64,000 nucleotides of DNA, from positions 4,154,001 through 4,218,000 of the forward strand of contig RQOL01000532.1 of NCBI GenBank assembly GCA_013076295.1. Reading direction: 5' to 3'. The notes beneath the pieces were generated by a model. It did no database searches, had not been told where the DNA came from, and saw only the letters and a list, made by a program, of their open reading frames with translations. The first letter of the stretch is position 1; every line of letters begins with the position of its first letter. Below, in pieces: positions 12,701 to 25,900 of this stretch. Origin of the DNA: Sanderia malayensis (taxonomy: Eukaryota; Cnidaria; Scyphozoa; Semaeostomeae; Pelagiidae). A program made the translations under genes and the position numbers.

Positions 12701-15700
12701 ATATCACCATCACAAGTCTACGAAGGAGGTGTACTGCGCATTGCGCCTGATGTTAACGAAGATGCTTCTAAACAAAGGTTTGTACATGGAATACGTTGAC
12801 TATCGTGACTTATGCTTACTCAGTGAACCCCGCCTTGCTTGCTTAATGCTCCGTCAGACGTGATGTAAGCCTTACAGGTAGCACAGGCTACAATGCCATA
12901 CCTATTCACTATTTTGGCCTTACTTTTACCTCTGGTGTTAGTTATATTGCACATAAGCCTGTCTGTCTAACTGTAAATAAACCAGAATGTAGCGCGGTTG
13001 CATCGTCTTGTCTTTCGAATGCGCTGCATTTTCAAATACAAATCATTGCTTACCTATTCCATTTCTGCCTTTGTAGTATGGACTCTGAGTCGCAATTGGT
13101 TATAATTCCGGATGGTAAACAACCGGCCGCGGAAATCAGCGGATCACCAAACTCGGAACGATATGCAAGCGAGGCAGGTCTAGAAGAAAGAGATGATTCT
13201 GTCAAGCAGGGTAAGTATTAATAACATGCACATAAATAAGCCTCTTCAAGGTTTCAAGCACAGAGATAAGGCATAAGATAATCCAGAGTCCCAATAGCCA
13301 ATACGCATCTCTACGTGAAAGGTGAAGCCAAACGTCTATAGCCATCCACCCAACAGGTTTTAGATTTTGAATACAAAATACATGGATATTTCCAGTTTCT
13401 AGCTCAAATATACATTTAAATCTTAAAATATCATGTTGAGTTTCTAGCTAATACTGAAATTTCGTTAATGCGCAAGTGTAAAACTTAAACGAATGTTTAT
13501 GCCGACCACAATTTATGTCTACGTTTATGCGATTGTTCATGCCCGCGAAAAATAATAGCACTGTCGAGGCTCCTCAGGCAAAACAAGAAAAAATACTTCA
13601 CTTTCAATGCAAATTCCGTCACAGTTTCTCATGGAAATTGAAATTAGTAACTGTTTATTCAACACTGTCGAATATTTCTGATGGAAATGTTTGACAGTGG
13701 AAATATTCGACACTGCCTTTCCCACGAGAGTATTTCCCTTGGTATTTCCCGAGAGTAAGTCTGCATTTGTTATTTTGACAAGCCGAGCTTTACAGTTTTG
13801 AAACAGCTATTCCCAACTTTGGGACTGAGCCCCCCCCCCTCCGCATACCATGATCTAGGCCTTCACAATGTCGAATATTGATTCCCCCACTCCACAAGTT
13901 GTCGAGTTCAAAGTTTCAAAGTTGCAAACATTCCGTCTCACCTCACGTCCGGTTTATTGCAAAGTATATACGAAGAAACAGTTGAGAAAATTTCTCAGTT
14001 TAATGGGTTAGTAGTTACTCTTCCGCACAATTGTATCAAAGACACTTGGACGTCTTAAACAACTACACATCCAATGTGTCAACTGTCGTATGGCGATGGC
14101 GTATTGGGAAGCAGTTAGGCCACCCGAATTTTGTAGATCGGCTTTCAAGCAGAATTCAAGCTTCATTTCATTAGGGAGCCACTTTAATAAGACTTTCAAT
14201 TAATCGCTGCTATTGCAACGGAAACCACATTGTAGTAAAGGCATTGTTATATCGGACCCATTGAAAATATACTCATCGCATTGCTGGCAATTTTTCAGGA
14301 AAAGATCTCCGTGAAATTTAGCCATCTCTTGTCTGAAATCACCCATGGTTGAACGTTTGGCACTCGCTTAATGTTCACTTTTATTTCCACTTGAAAACAC
14401 TTCTAACTTTACTGTGAGTCTTAAATTAGAAATTGGGCATTTAAATGTCAAAAAGAGCTAGTTCAAATTAAGTTGGGGAGGCTGTTAAGCTAGTGAGCTT
14501 CGAATAAGTTAAAAAGCTTACAAGAGAAACAACTTAGGGCAAAGCGAAACCTGGAGCTGTGGCCAAGCGAAGAAGGCAAATTTGTGATTAACCTATCGAT
14601 TGAGGAAGGCTAACTTCATAGCCACATCAAAAGCTGCCTCTCCCAATTTAATAGTGCGTTATAAAAGTGCAAACATTATGAAATTATTAATCTACGGTTA
14701 TTGTGACAACAAAGCAACAGTGAAACGTTTTGCCGTTTGATTCGATTCTGCCTAAATTTTCAACCGCCACGAAACTCACCTTTGGAACTGCGAAGTTTAG
14801 ACACTGTTTTTTCATCTTCTATCTCCATTTTTATCCCATGTAACAATCTGCACACAAATTATTTGTTCCAATCATTTTTATTGGATGGATTACTCAATTT
14901 GTTTAGGTACTCGTACTTCTTTTCAACACGGTATGAAAATCCAAATAACAGACCGCACCGCAAAAGTACAACCAAGGAATCAGATCAGTACACTACACTA
15001 GACAGTCCTAATTTATGCACAGTGGCGGGGCTGTTATGTCTGGCCCAGCCACTTTGATAGAAAATGACAGGGATATTAAAAGGGACTTTTTACGCGCAGA
15101 TTAAATTACACTATCAACGTGGTTTTACTACTGTTAAGTAAAGCTTTGCAGAATAACCAAAACAATATAAAGAGAAATGAAAATCCGATTTTTTGGTCCA
15201 ACGCTCGTGCCAGGAATTGTATTGCGGGGGCCAAGAGGTCAGCCGACATAATTTGATTTATAACCAAATAGGCCTAAGATTAAAGCCATTGCGCCCACAG
15301 CCTTTTCAATTTTCTTCAGACATTTGGGTGTATGCCCTATAAAATGTAATATGCTTGTAATATGCAGCAATGTAAAACGTAATAACTGGAATTTTGATTT
15401 GTACATTACAGAAAGAGGGGTCTCTGGTCACCATGTAAAGCGTCCTCGATCAGAAGAAAGTAATATAGAAAGAGGAATAGAAGAAATAACAAATGAGGCA
15501 TCATCCCCACCGAGCGATCCGTCATGGAGGCACTCCAAACAAGTATACAGGTGTCCTCTTTGTGCTAAGATTTTTCCATTCAAAAGCAAATTGCAGCGAC
15601 ATGTACTTGTCCACACAGGGATAAAGCCTTACAAGTAAGATAAATGTTTTCTATTCCTAAGTTTGAACATACACAAGTGCTTCTTACTTTCTCTTTTGAA

Positions 15701-17726
15701 CTATCGCTTTCACAAACGATAATAGCAGGTAATTCTAGAATGTGCAAGGCAGATTTTTGTCTCGTATTGGAAAGTTCAACCTCTCTTAGATAGAAGGAGC
15801 AGATCTCCCCGCGTCAATTGATCGATACATGGACCATGTACAGGAATAAAAAAGTCTTCTTAATTCTTTTGATCAACATTTACCAAGATTTACTGACGTC
15901 ATGAACCTTTTTTTCAGGTGTAATGTTTGTGGTCGAGGCTTCACGCAGCAGATTGATTTGCAGAGGCATCTTACCCGTCATACCGGAGAAAAGCCATTCA
16001 AGTGCCATTTATGCAAGGCGCAGTTTATAAGAGCAGATAATCTTCGAAAACACGCCAAGGATACACATTTCGTAAACATCGAGGAGCCCATCAGAAAACG
16101 TCGCAGAAAAACAACTGGCAGCGACACAGTCCTCCCACCTTTAGAGGTAAGATTTGAGAGAAGTGTAACGTATGAAAAGGCTAAAGTTCAGAGTGTCAAT
16201 GTCTCATTTTGAAAGTCACAGACCATATTCCCGGTATCTAGGGCTGAATGCGATAACACCAAGGGTGGTGTGAAGAGTGACGTTTAAGACTCCACTACAA
16301 AACTCTAGCTAAATAACAGCACAAGTTTGTCACTGGAAGATATTCTCGAATTAGCATTCTTCTTTACAACTTCCAGGTTGCTATTGCCATGGCAATAAAC
16401 GAGACGGAGAAAAATGGCGGTCGCGTGCTGGGCAGGTCAAGCAATCGTACTGGTCGAAGTAGCCGGCGTGACAGATTGCTATCAATGGAAGAAGACCAAC
16501 GCCGTATTGAACAATCCCCCGAAGCATTTTCACGACCGACTATGGGCTCAATACCTTCACATCAATTCCCAGGTGGTCCTCCAAGCATGGGTTTCCCTCA
16601 TGTTCCGGGTCCAAGTGTGGCACCTTTTTCGTCAAGGCATCCGCCAGAAATCTACGATCCCACTATGAATGAACGTTCATCTTCATCACCACCAAGTCAC
16701 CAAATACTACCACCTCGTTATCATCCTGGATCAATGGTTTTCCAACCGAGGTCCATGCCTGATCGATACATGGATCGTCCTTTTTTCAATCGTGATTTGC
16801 CAGCCATGTATTGGTCTTCACCACCGAGACATGCGCACATCTCGCCATCGGAAGAGAGGTCCAGAGGGGGACTGGCGAGAGAAAGATTCAACAGTGAAGC
16901 ATCTGAAGGCAGCTCAAGTGTTTTTGACAGCCGCGATGACGGAAAGATGGCGCCAGAAGGAGGCGAAGAGTCTATGGTTAGACGCGAAGAGTCCATGGTT
17001 AGACGTGAAGAGACTGCATCTGACGCGCGGTTTAGTACTGACCGCCCGCGGATGCATAGCGACAGGAATTCTCAAGCATCAGAGTCCCGCCTAAACGAGG
17101 AGCGGATTGCATTAACTCCGGATAGAATAACAATGGCAGGAACAACTGAAAGGGACATGCATCATCTATCCGACCCAAGATCATCATACACAGCAGAAGA
17201 AAGATCTCCACTTGCAGCTGAGGAGAAATTTCAACACCAAGCTGAAAAAAATCACCCGACAGAAGATCGAATCTGGTCTATGAAAGATAGAATGCGTGCT
17301 GCTGCAAATCCCGTTGCCCGGTCTTATGAAAACGCAGTGTTCAGGATGCCGGATGAACCGCGGAAACAGGACGACGTCATGAACCGCTCGCCTCAGATGA
17401 TCGTTGTCACGCAGAGTGATCACAAACAGTTGTCATCTGCCGCACGCTTCCAAGATGCTGCTGAAAATCCGGTGCCTCTAATCGAGGCCGAAACAGCTGG
17501 TCTTCAACAACAAGTAATGCATTCACCACCGCAACAACAAGATGTGCGTAACAGTCATCTGCGCATTACGACAGATCCATGGAGCAGGTATGAGAGAAGT
17601 AATTTAAATGTTAGTCCCAAGAATAGTAGCTACCATCAAGAAGGGGCCAGCAGTGGTGGTGGTGGTGTCAGTAAGGATGGGCAAAACGGTTTCAGGACTC
17701 CGCACGAAGAATTCGTTTCAAGCTAA
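9777..17726 (+). CDS. C2H2 zinc-finger transcription factor (SALL/BCL11-like N-terminal CCHC finger)
   Basis: Seven coding exons join in phase: 9777-10046, 10229-10269, 11428-12777, 13077-13210, 15412-15634, 15918-16146 and 16377-17726 (stop), giving 1198 aa. The ATG at 9777 opens the frame; an upstream ATG at 9764 runs straight into a stop. Residues 24-46 form an isolated CCHC finger (C24, C27, H40, C46), like those at the N-termini of SALL and BCL11 proteins. A long Ser/Pro/Gln-rich disordered region follows. Three consecutive C2H2 fingers lie at about 644-723, with linkers TGIKPYK and TGEKPFK, then a basic stretch KRRRKTTG and a disordered Met/Arg/Ser-rich tail. It is presumably a nuclear sequence-specific DNA-binding regulator. 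The orthology group is not settled: finger number and order do not match SALL, BCL11 or PRDM1 exactly. A 21-bp in-frame duplication (ESMVRRE twice) lies near 16971-17012. Confidence 0.85.
13211..15411 (+). other. Intron 4 of the zinc-finger gene, no internal gene
   Basis: This 2.2-kb intron has donor G|GTAAGTAT and acceptor TTACAG. It contains a small inverted repeat near 13664-13718 (ACTGTCGAATATTTC / GAAATATTCGACACTG) and a run of nine C around 13831. Short open frames within it show no domain. Confidence 0.6.
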
Positions 17727-17765
17727 AATTCGTTTCAACGTGTTATCATTGTTTCGCTTATTCGG

Positions 17766-17771
17766 AATAAA
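17766..17771 (+). promoter_or_regulatory. Candidate polyadenylation signal of the zinc-finger gene
   Basis: AATAAA lies 40 bases after the stop codon. Another AATAAA occurs near 17935. Which one is used cannot be told without transcript ends. Confidence 0.4.
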
Positions 17772-20700
17772 ATGAATAGGTAATTATCACCCGCGGGCAA
17801 ATTGCTTGTTTTTATGTAAATAGTATGAAAATTTTATGGAAATACTGGGTGGCGGAATTCACATTATAATATTTTGGGGGTTCGCTTGCAAATCGAATGA
17901 TGTTTCGAGTCCAGCGTTCTCAGTTCTACTGATCAATAAAGCTCCTTTGATGGATGCTACCAAAATACCAAACTTTGCCCCAGTATCCAGTTATTTCCAT
18001 TTCACCCTCAATATGTATAACAAACATTTTCATAACCGTTTTTGTATTTATTACCATTATCATTCTTGTTTTTATTATTATTATGAATAACCCCAGCTAT
18101 GTGTTTCGTTGTGTATCAAACTGTGGCACAGTAGCGAGTATCGATCAAGGAACCGAACTCGGAATATATGGTTGTAATCCCTAATAAGGCTACCGGGCTG
18201 TTTGGTAAGAAACCGGGATGTGGCCTTGTCTACTGGTCGGCAAAACAAAATATTAAAAAAAAATCAAAATGATAAATAGACGACTCACCGTGATCAGAAA
18301 GACTTGTTCCTTCATATTTTGATGGCATATTTGATTCAGTTGTTTGAAAAATCTTCAAAAAGTTTCATAGCATTGATTAAAGACTTGCTACCTCCAGATT
18401 ATTTCTCAAGGTCTGTTCCTTGCTACTGGGCTACTTTCAATCTGTAAGATGAAATATAAGCTATTATTAGTATGAAATGTTTTTATCAAGCCGAATACAA
18501 AAGTATCAAATAGGGTTTATGCTACGATCTATTTATTTGAAAGATATAAAAAGTTTTATAAAGAATGTTGATGTATGTACTTTAATGCGATGTAAAAGAT
18601 TTTTAAATTTTAATAATTTCTTTGGTTTTATTTATTCGTGGGTGCCAGCAAAGAAATTTGCTTCAACTGGTTGAAACTCCCATTAAATACCTGAATAGTT
18701 TTTATTCACCTGGTACAATATTTATCCCTATTGCTTTCCGCTTCTTTTAACCCATTCTCTTTGCCACTTTCTTCTTTGCCTTGTTCTTTTGTTTTTTCAA
18801 GAAGATCCTCTTCAAGAAGATCCTTTTTCAAGAAGAACCTCTTCACTTGTTCTTTTCTGTTTCTTTTTTATTTTTTGCCAATGCAGCAACTTCATATTCA
18901 CATCTGTGGCTACGTTGTTTTCTATTTTCACCTTATGTTGATGCTCTTCTCGGGGGTGCTAACCTTTTCATTGCATCTTCCAGCCCCTTTTCCACTTTCT
19001 TCCACTTTCTTGTAACATCACGCCAGGTTTATGTCACCCAGCTACCAACTGGTACATTTGGCTCACCATTCTCCTTGGTTATGACCAGTCGAAGCAAATT
19101 TTTATGTTGCAATATTTTCCAAATGTACCAATTTCATCTCGTATGCATTTTTGAATTTGGGTTTTCTGTTTCTAGGCCATTAAAAATGTTTTTAAACAGT
19201 AGAATTGAATACATATCGACGAGGCTATGTGATCAGTCGTATTTCGACTGTACAGCGACATTATAATTTAACATAAAAACTCAAAACCAATACTGAAATA
19301 CCATAACTCCACTATCAAGCATTTGAAACACAACTGCTTCACATAGCCTCACCTGCAGCACAAAGTCTGCATGGGTTTTAAAAATAGCGAAAATCGTTCG
19401 TAGCATTTTGTCCTTGTACGTAGTTAAGCTTAGTAGAAATAGACCAGCTTTCAAAGCTTCTGTTTTGATTTAGTTTCCCTATAACCTAGTTTTGTCAGCT
19501 GTCAATGCATCGATTCGTTGCGTCTTTAATACAGCAAACAACAGTTTGATGAGAGTCCAATTGACGTTCGTTCTCCTGGGCTCAAATTAAACCAGGTTCG
19601 AGCCCTCTCGAGTTCGAGGCTTCTCGATGAAACACTCAGTCACATTCACACGCAAGAATGTACGTGGAAATAATTAATATAGCATTCCAGTATTACACAA
19701 TATAACCTAGAGACACGAGTGGTCACAATGAATTTTAACGTGTTCGTGGCCTTCGTGTTGTTGCTGTTGAGAAGCGTGTGCCAGTAATATTCCTCTCCAT
19801 AACCATCATGAACTGATAAATTACCCTGTATTCTATCTAGATGGCTTATTAGTCGTAGCTTGTTTGATATATAGTATGTTAGTATGTTATATTCAAGTGG
19901 CAGAGTGTAACAAGCCACGGTAATCCTCCTGTCTATACCGATATATATAAATTTCAAATTTATCAACTGACAAAATCTTTATTTTTGTGTCAATCTGCTG
20001 GATATGTTGCTCGTGCTCCGGCTCCGGGTGTTATTGGCCGCTGGATAAATTGAAAAGAAGGCAACTGGTCATACATAGGACGTAGAAAACAAACATTTCT
20101 GGACGTAGAAAACAAACATTTCTGGACGTAGAAAACAAACATTTGGGTTGAGAAGAAGGTATCTGTACTCTGTGGGTTAGACTGCTATGTTGCTCATTCC
20201 CAAGTGACAGCAGTCAACAATCTCTTTCACACACCGAGTTACATTGAGACTGCGATTAACTTGAAGAGAAATATTCGTACGCATTTTCAAATTAATATTC
20301 ATATCAATAATTATTGACAAATCCTGGCCGGGTCTAGCCCATATGAAAACTTTACAAAAGCATAGCTCAAACTAACATTGTCACCCATTACACGGTGAGC
20401 TGCATTGGTTTTCGGATCATTCGAAGTCGTTTGCATTTCAGTCCCTAAAGTTCAGGTTGGTGCCAAAACTTGCAAGGTTACCATGATGGACGACAATGCT
20501 ACTATGACGTCATTAACGATATTTTTAAATTACAACGGTGTGTATATTTTGGTAGAAGAAGATGGAAAAAGCTTACAAACGGCGCATCAGAAAAAGATGC
20601 AGTATATCAAAAGTTGATAATACAATGTGAATAGATGGCTGATTTAAGAAAAAACCAAATTAAAATCTTAATAGATAAAGACTATTTACTACCAACAAAA

Positions 20701-20978
20701 CATAAAATACCCAAGCGATACATAGTAATTTGCAGGAAATAGATCGAATATAGAATCAAGAAAACAGCAACAATTTCTGGTGCAATATCTCCTGGTCTTC
20801 CGTATCCAGCTAGCCCCTCAAAATGAGTGAACCTTCCCTCCTTATATAATCCAATAGATTAATTTGTGAAAATCATCTAGACTTGATCGTAATTGACAAA
20901 TCGCGTAAATGTACGTAAGAAAATGCCTAACTTTTCTCTGCGTCTCTAACCATTGGGTAAATTAATATTGTCTCGGAA
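17772..20978. other. Convergent intergenic gap between the zinc-finger gene and hedgling
   Basis: No gene supported over about 3.2 kb. It should hold the 3' UTRs of the two converging genes. A direct repeat of a CTTCAAGAAGATCC-like unit occurs at about 18797-18842. Three tandem copies of a 23-bp unit (GGACGTAGAAAACAAACATT plus three bases) lie at 20078-20143. Open frames at 18781-19266 and 20405-20617 have no recognisable domain. Confidence 0.5.
20078..20143. repeat. 23-bp tandem repeat, about 2.9 copies
   Basis: Units start at 20078, 20101 and 20124. The first two are identical and the third is truncated after 20 bases. The array lies in the gap downstream of hedgling. No function is evident. 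Confidence 0.9.
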
Positions 20979-22955
20979 TCAGATCGAGATTCGCAGCCAC
21001 GGCTCTGTGAAGATAACATCAGGAACGTCATTACCAAATTTGATTGAAGACACTTGGTAATGCTCGATGATCTCTTGTAGGACATCGCGAGTGATTGCAT
21101 CGTTGTTTCCAAATCTTGCCACGAAGCCTCCGTTAGCTGTTGTATTTACATCAAGATGGTGGACACACGGGCCTCCTTCTGGCGATTTAACAGCAATCGT
21201 GAGCACACCAGTGGGAGACTTGTAAGCTATGTAAGAGCCAGGTGTTGTGCACTGTTCGAAAGAGTCTTCCACCTGCTTGCGCGTCAGTTGGCCTTTATAC
21301 CACGGCAATGCTTCAAGCTGCAAATGATTGTTAAAAACAATTTATCGCCGTATATCAACACTGTACAGCGTATGCGACCACCGGTTACTACCATGCTCTG
21401 TATGACGAGAGCTGTGTGTCATATGACTGAAGGAAGCGAAATCGCCCAGCATTTGTGGTGCAAAACAGAGCATGTCGTGTTCCATACCGGCAACACACAA
21501 CACAACAATACATCTAATAACCAAAGCCCATTACACGTGGAAAATGAGGGGTGCTAATGTGATAAGACAATGTACCGCATTTTACTTGATAAGAACAATG
21601 GTATACTTTGCAAACAGTGTAAGGGCATGCTATCGTGCTATCTATCAAAACAGAAACTTTCTCTCGCAACTTAACGAAGTTGAGTAAATTTCAACAAATC
21701 CAATTTGAAGTAAAAAAATTACAAGTCACATCAATTATGATCATCTCCACGCAAATTTATTTAAAATGGCGACGTCAGTGCCTGAAAGCTCTCTTCATTC
21801 AAAATAAACGCGTAATCTTAATATCATCATAATCATCATAATCATACATCTTGGGGTTTACTGCCAATGCCTGGCATTCTGAATGAACACAAAGTGATTT
21901 CAAGAGGGCTTGCGTGATTCAAATGCAGCGTAAACATACCTGTTCATTTCTCTTTGCCTCCGCGTCCTGCTTGAGTTTTCCTGGTGCGTCGATCATGAAC
22001 GTGTCTTCGACTTCAAAGCGACTCTCCCTGTTGGCGAGACCTCCTTCGAAACCATCATTGGTTCTAGAACCATCCTATAAAAGCAAGCAAGAAGAACAAA
22101 TTACAGGCGGAAAGAGAGGCGGGGAATGGGGGATGAAGAGCAAGAAAGAAGAAAGAAAGAAAGAAAGAAGAAAGAAAGAAAGAAAGAAAGAAGAAAGAAA
22201 GAAGTAGCAAGCAAGCAAGCAAGCAAGCAAGCAAGAAAGAAAGAAGAAAGAAAGAAGGAAAGAGACCAAGCTAAAAGCCACTTACAACATTGCTCATTAA
22301 AATATCTGCACGTAAGAGGTCCTCCTTGCTCTGTCTTCTTTGGGCAATTCTCTCTGACATTGTCAATGTCTCTTCACTGTTATTTTGGTTTTGTCTGAGG
22401 ATAAGATGAAACGATAAGCAAAGAACTTTTCAAATCAAACATTAAGCAATACCCCTCTTTCATGCCTTGCCTCATAACATGAATGAAATGAATGATAGAG
22501 TCTATAAGGGACGACCTTGACTCTCAAAGCGAGGCAAATTTGAGCAACCAAGTTTTCTCCTTTGCACAGCAAAAAAGTGGTCAGAATGTAATGGACATAC
22601 TGAGCAACGGCGAAAAGATTTCAACAGTAACGGTCCTTAGTTGAGCAGATTTCTGATGTTTGCAGTCTCAATAATTGCAATGGGCGAGCAGCGTCAGTTG
22701 TGCCTCTCATCATTCACCTCATTCATCGAGATATACAGTATCCTCTTGTTAGATACCCCCGTCCAATAACGCCACATATACATACAAATTGACAGGTGAA
22801 ACTTACATTCAAGGAGGGAGTAATTATTCACGACACACGAATGCAAGCATCTTACCTGCGCCGGTACACAAATACAGCCAACCCAACCAATGCAATGCAG
22901 CCAACTACTGCCAATGTTGCTGCTATGGCAGTATTCCTAGACTTGTTGTTATTGC
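20979..22955 (-). CDS. hedgling: hedgling exons 37-40: TM helix, cytoplasmic tail and SH2 domain
   Basis: Exons are 22856-22955, 22286-22394, 21940-22074 and 20979-21317 (TGA 20981-20979). Exon 37 encodes the single TM helix ([20 protein letters not shown]), followed by the stop-transfer YRRR. Two exons of charged tail lead to a C-terminal SH2 fold. It opens [17 protein letters not shown], continues with GSYIAYKS where FLVRES is expected, has LTIAVK as beta-C and VHHLDV as beta-D, and ends [13 protein letters not shown]. The FLVR arginine that binds phosphotyrosine is replaced (YIAYKS), so canonical phosphotyrosine binding is unlikely. The protein ends 30 residues after the SH2 core. Confidence 0.87.
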
Positions 22956-25900
22956 CTAAAATCCAAATTAAGTAACTTGAATATAAGAATGGGAATTATA
23001 TCTATAGATACGTAATATCTACACTGACATCACAGTGCTCGATGTACAGAAGTACAGAGCAATAATAGAGTAGAAGCAAGAAAGTAGACTTTCATGCGCA
23101 AGCATGAAACTCGGAGTAACAGAGAACTAAGTCTACTTTCTTGCTTCTACTCTAATAATGGGAATTAGATATATCATATTAGTAGTCATTTGATTCGATT
23201 GCTGCAAAGGTGATTCTATCTATAAATAATATCTATACCTGTTCGTGGCTCCGGGTTAACAGCTGCAACAACAAGAGAAAGAGAGATTAGGGAGCAGAAT
23301 TCAGTCGTCATTAAAAATCAATACAATACAGTGAAATGGTTAACAATTTAGTAAAAATACGAGGGATGACTTTGAAGTGCAATAAAGTTCTTTTGGGGCA
23401 TGTTAATTATCGTCTATAGTTTTAAAAACGTGAGAGTAGCATGAGCATGAAGTAGGATTACCTTTTGAAACTTTTTGGACTTTAATGTTTTCATTTTCAA
23501 GGCCAGACAAAACATTTTTATTCTGTATAACATCCAACGCTTCGTCAGCGCCGAGGGCCTTTCCTGTCTTTGCATCACGGACGACTATTTCAAGATTAAA
23601 GCTAGGAAGCAAAACAATAACAACTGAACTATGTAGTAAAAACAGTGGCAGAAGAAGTAATTTACATTGCAATCTGCTGTATACTGCACATTAAAAAGGA
23701 AACTACAGTGGACTCTCGCTATCTCGAACTCGCAGCGGAAATGAAAATTTGTTCGAAATAGCAGGATAGCGGGCCTAAATTCACCCAAATGGAGAAGGAG
23801 GGGAAATGGCAATCTGTTCGAGATAGCGAGTTGCTCGAGATAACCGAGTAGGAGATAGTGAGATTCGACTGTAATGCAAAATGCTTTACGCAGTGTGATC
23901 TATTTATAATGTACTGAAATGCAGGTGTAATAGGCAACTCAATATAGTGCAGTATACACTTTTTTTTTTAATAAGCAACTAGACTTTGGTCCAGCACTGA
24001 AAGTTGCTTAAAATTTTGGATATTTTAGCCCTCAAAGTTGCTTAAAAGTTGCTTACAATTTTTTGTACCTATAACAGCCTCTCCTGTCCCCAGGGTACCA
24101 CCCCTAAGTTTGTGGGTCAAAATCATCAACTGTAACGCCTACAACATAAGACTTAAGAGACAGTAAGTGTAAACATGTTAGTCAAGAACTTCAACAGCAC
24201 AGTGAACATTCGTGCCCAGTTTTAGCATTCTAAAATAAATGATGTTTGAATTCTTAGTTGCTAACAGTAATTCAATTGAGCCCTCGAGTTGCTTAATGTT
24301 AGGGTCAATCCAGCCCTAGTTGCTTATTGAGCGGTTGCTTATTAAAAAAAAAAAAGTTTCGGGGCATATAATGGCAAATGCTCATGATAACATAAAGGCA
24401 TGTGTACTTTTTTCATGGTATGTATACTTACTCAAGAGCGGGCAAACTGTCTGCAGGTGCCTTGGTGGCAACAAGTTGTCCATTAGATTTACAATCGGTG
24501 GAGCCGTCAAGTGACTTGAGCATGTTACTGCACAGGTAGTCTGGATTCACTGTGATGTTTGCCTGGAGATCTGCGGGGCAGACGAAAACGTACTCGACTT
24601 TGATTTTGTTGTCCGCCAGTTTCTCCGTGTTCGTAATTCTGATTACGCATGCGCGGACGTCAGAGCCGGACGCAACGCTGCGACGCCTCCTTTGGGCAAT
24701 CTGAAAAACGAAAATAGCAATAATTGTCATTGGCCATCGTCTCACAAAACACCACTGAATGACAGTGTATTGTCAAATTGCGCGAATTAAACTCCATGCA
24801 TTTGCGCAAAATAACAATGTAAAACGGAGTGCACGCGAAATAAAAAGCCAACTTACATCAAATTTCCAATTCTGTACTGCTTCATTCATATTCTCTTCCA
24901 CGGTATACTTCATATAATCTTGCCATGGGATCTGTCCATCTTCCAACTGCATCGCCAATTCAAATCTGTTTTTCTTAGCAATGCAAGTTCTATTGCCTGA
25001 AGGACTATTTGGCAATGGTAAGCAGAAGTTGTCCAAGCCACAAGGATTCGTATTGCAAACCGATTTGAATAGTTGGCAATTGCGTCCCATTCTCTCCGGT
25101 GGACAGGAACACCAATACGACCCTTTGATGTTATTGCACTTACCCTTCTGACAATCAACTGTAGAGGAAAAGACTTGCATATGACTATTTCAATCTCTAC
25201 GGATAATTTGTTAAAATCAAGTTAACCGCCCAGTTCGACTAAGGGACCACATTTTTATCCATTAAAGAAAGAACAACATGGTCTGATCAAGGAGGATAAT
25301 CCTATTCAAAGAGGGACAATATAACTTAATCACAAATCATTTGATGTAAACGAAACAATGTTTAATAAAAAAACGGAAGATTCAAGGAGGCAGAAAGAGG
25401 GAAATTAATGGTCAAAGGGGGGAGGGACATAAAACCTACCTGCGCTTCGCGTGCATTCATTGATGTCATTCTTACACGTTGTGCCATCCCAGCCTCCTTT
25501 GCAAGAGCAGATAAATCCATTCTTGGTGATGTCACATTTACCTTTGTTTGCACAAGGGTTGGGTTGGCAAGCAGTGACGTTGCAAACTTTGGATTTCTCA
25601 TACTTGGTCACTGAAATTTTCTTTGCTGTCAGACCGTTTAAGAGTTTCTGAAATGATAAAAACAACGCGTTGAATCGCTACACAATGAAACAGGCAAACT
25701 CGGCTTGTTTACATTCACCAGTTCTGCACTCCCTTTCTATAGCCCTAAACGGAATCTGGCTATCTGAAGTTTTGCAGGCATTGGCAGGCAGCATTATGTG
25801 TGGAGAAGCAGAGAAATACGTGCCCAACATGATACAGCAGGTTGTAAAACAGGCAAAATACAATATGAATACCTGAAACGATGCAGGGATGAAGAAGTGG

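Noticed and set aside
22075..22398. Lys/Glu/Arg-rich and Ser/Phe/Leu-rich frames
   Set aside because: Both come from the GAAA/GCAA microsatellite and not from a gene.
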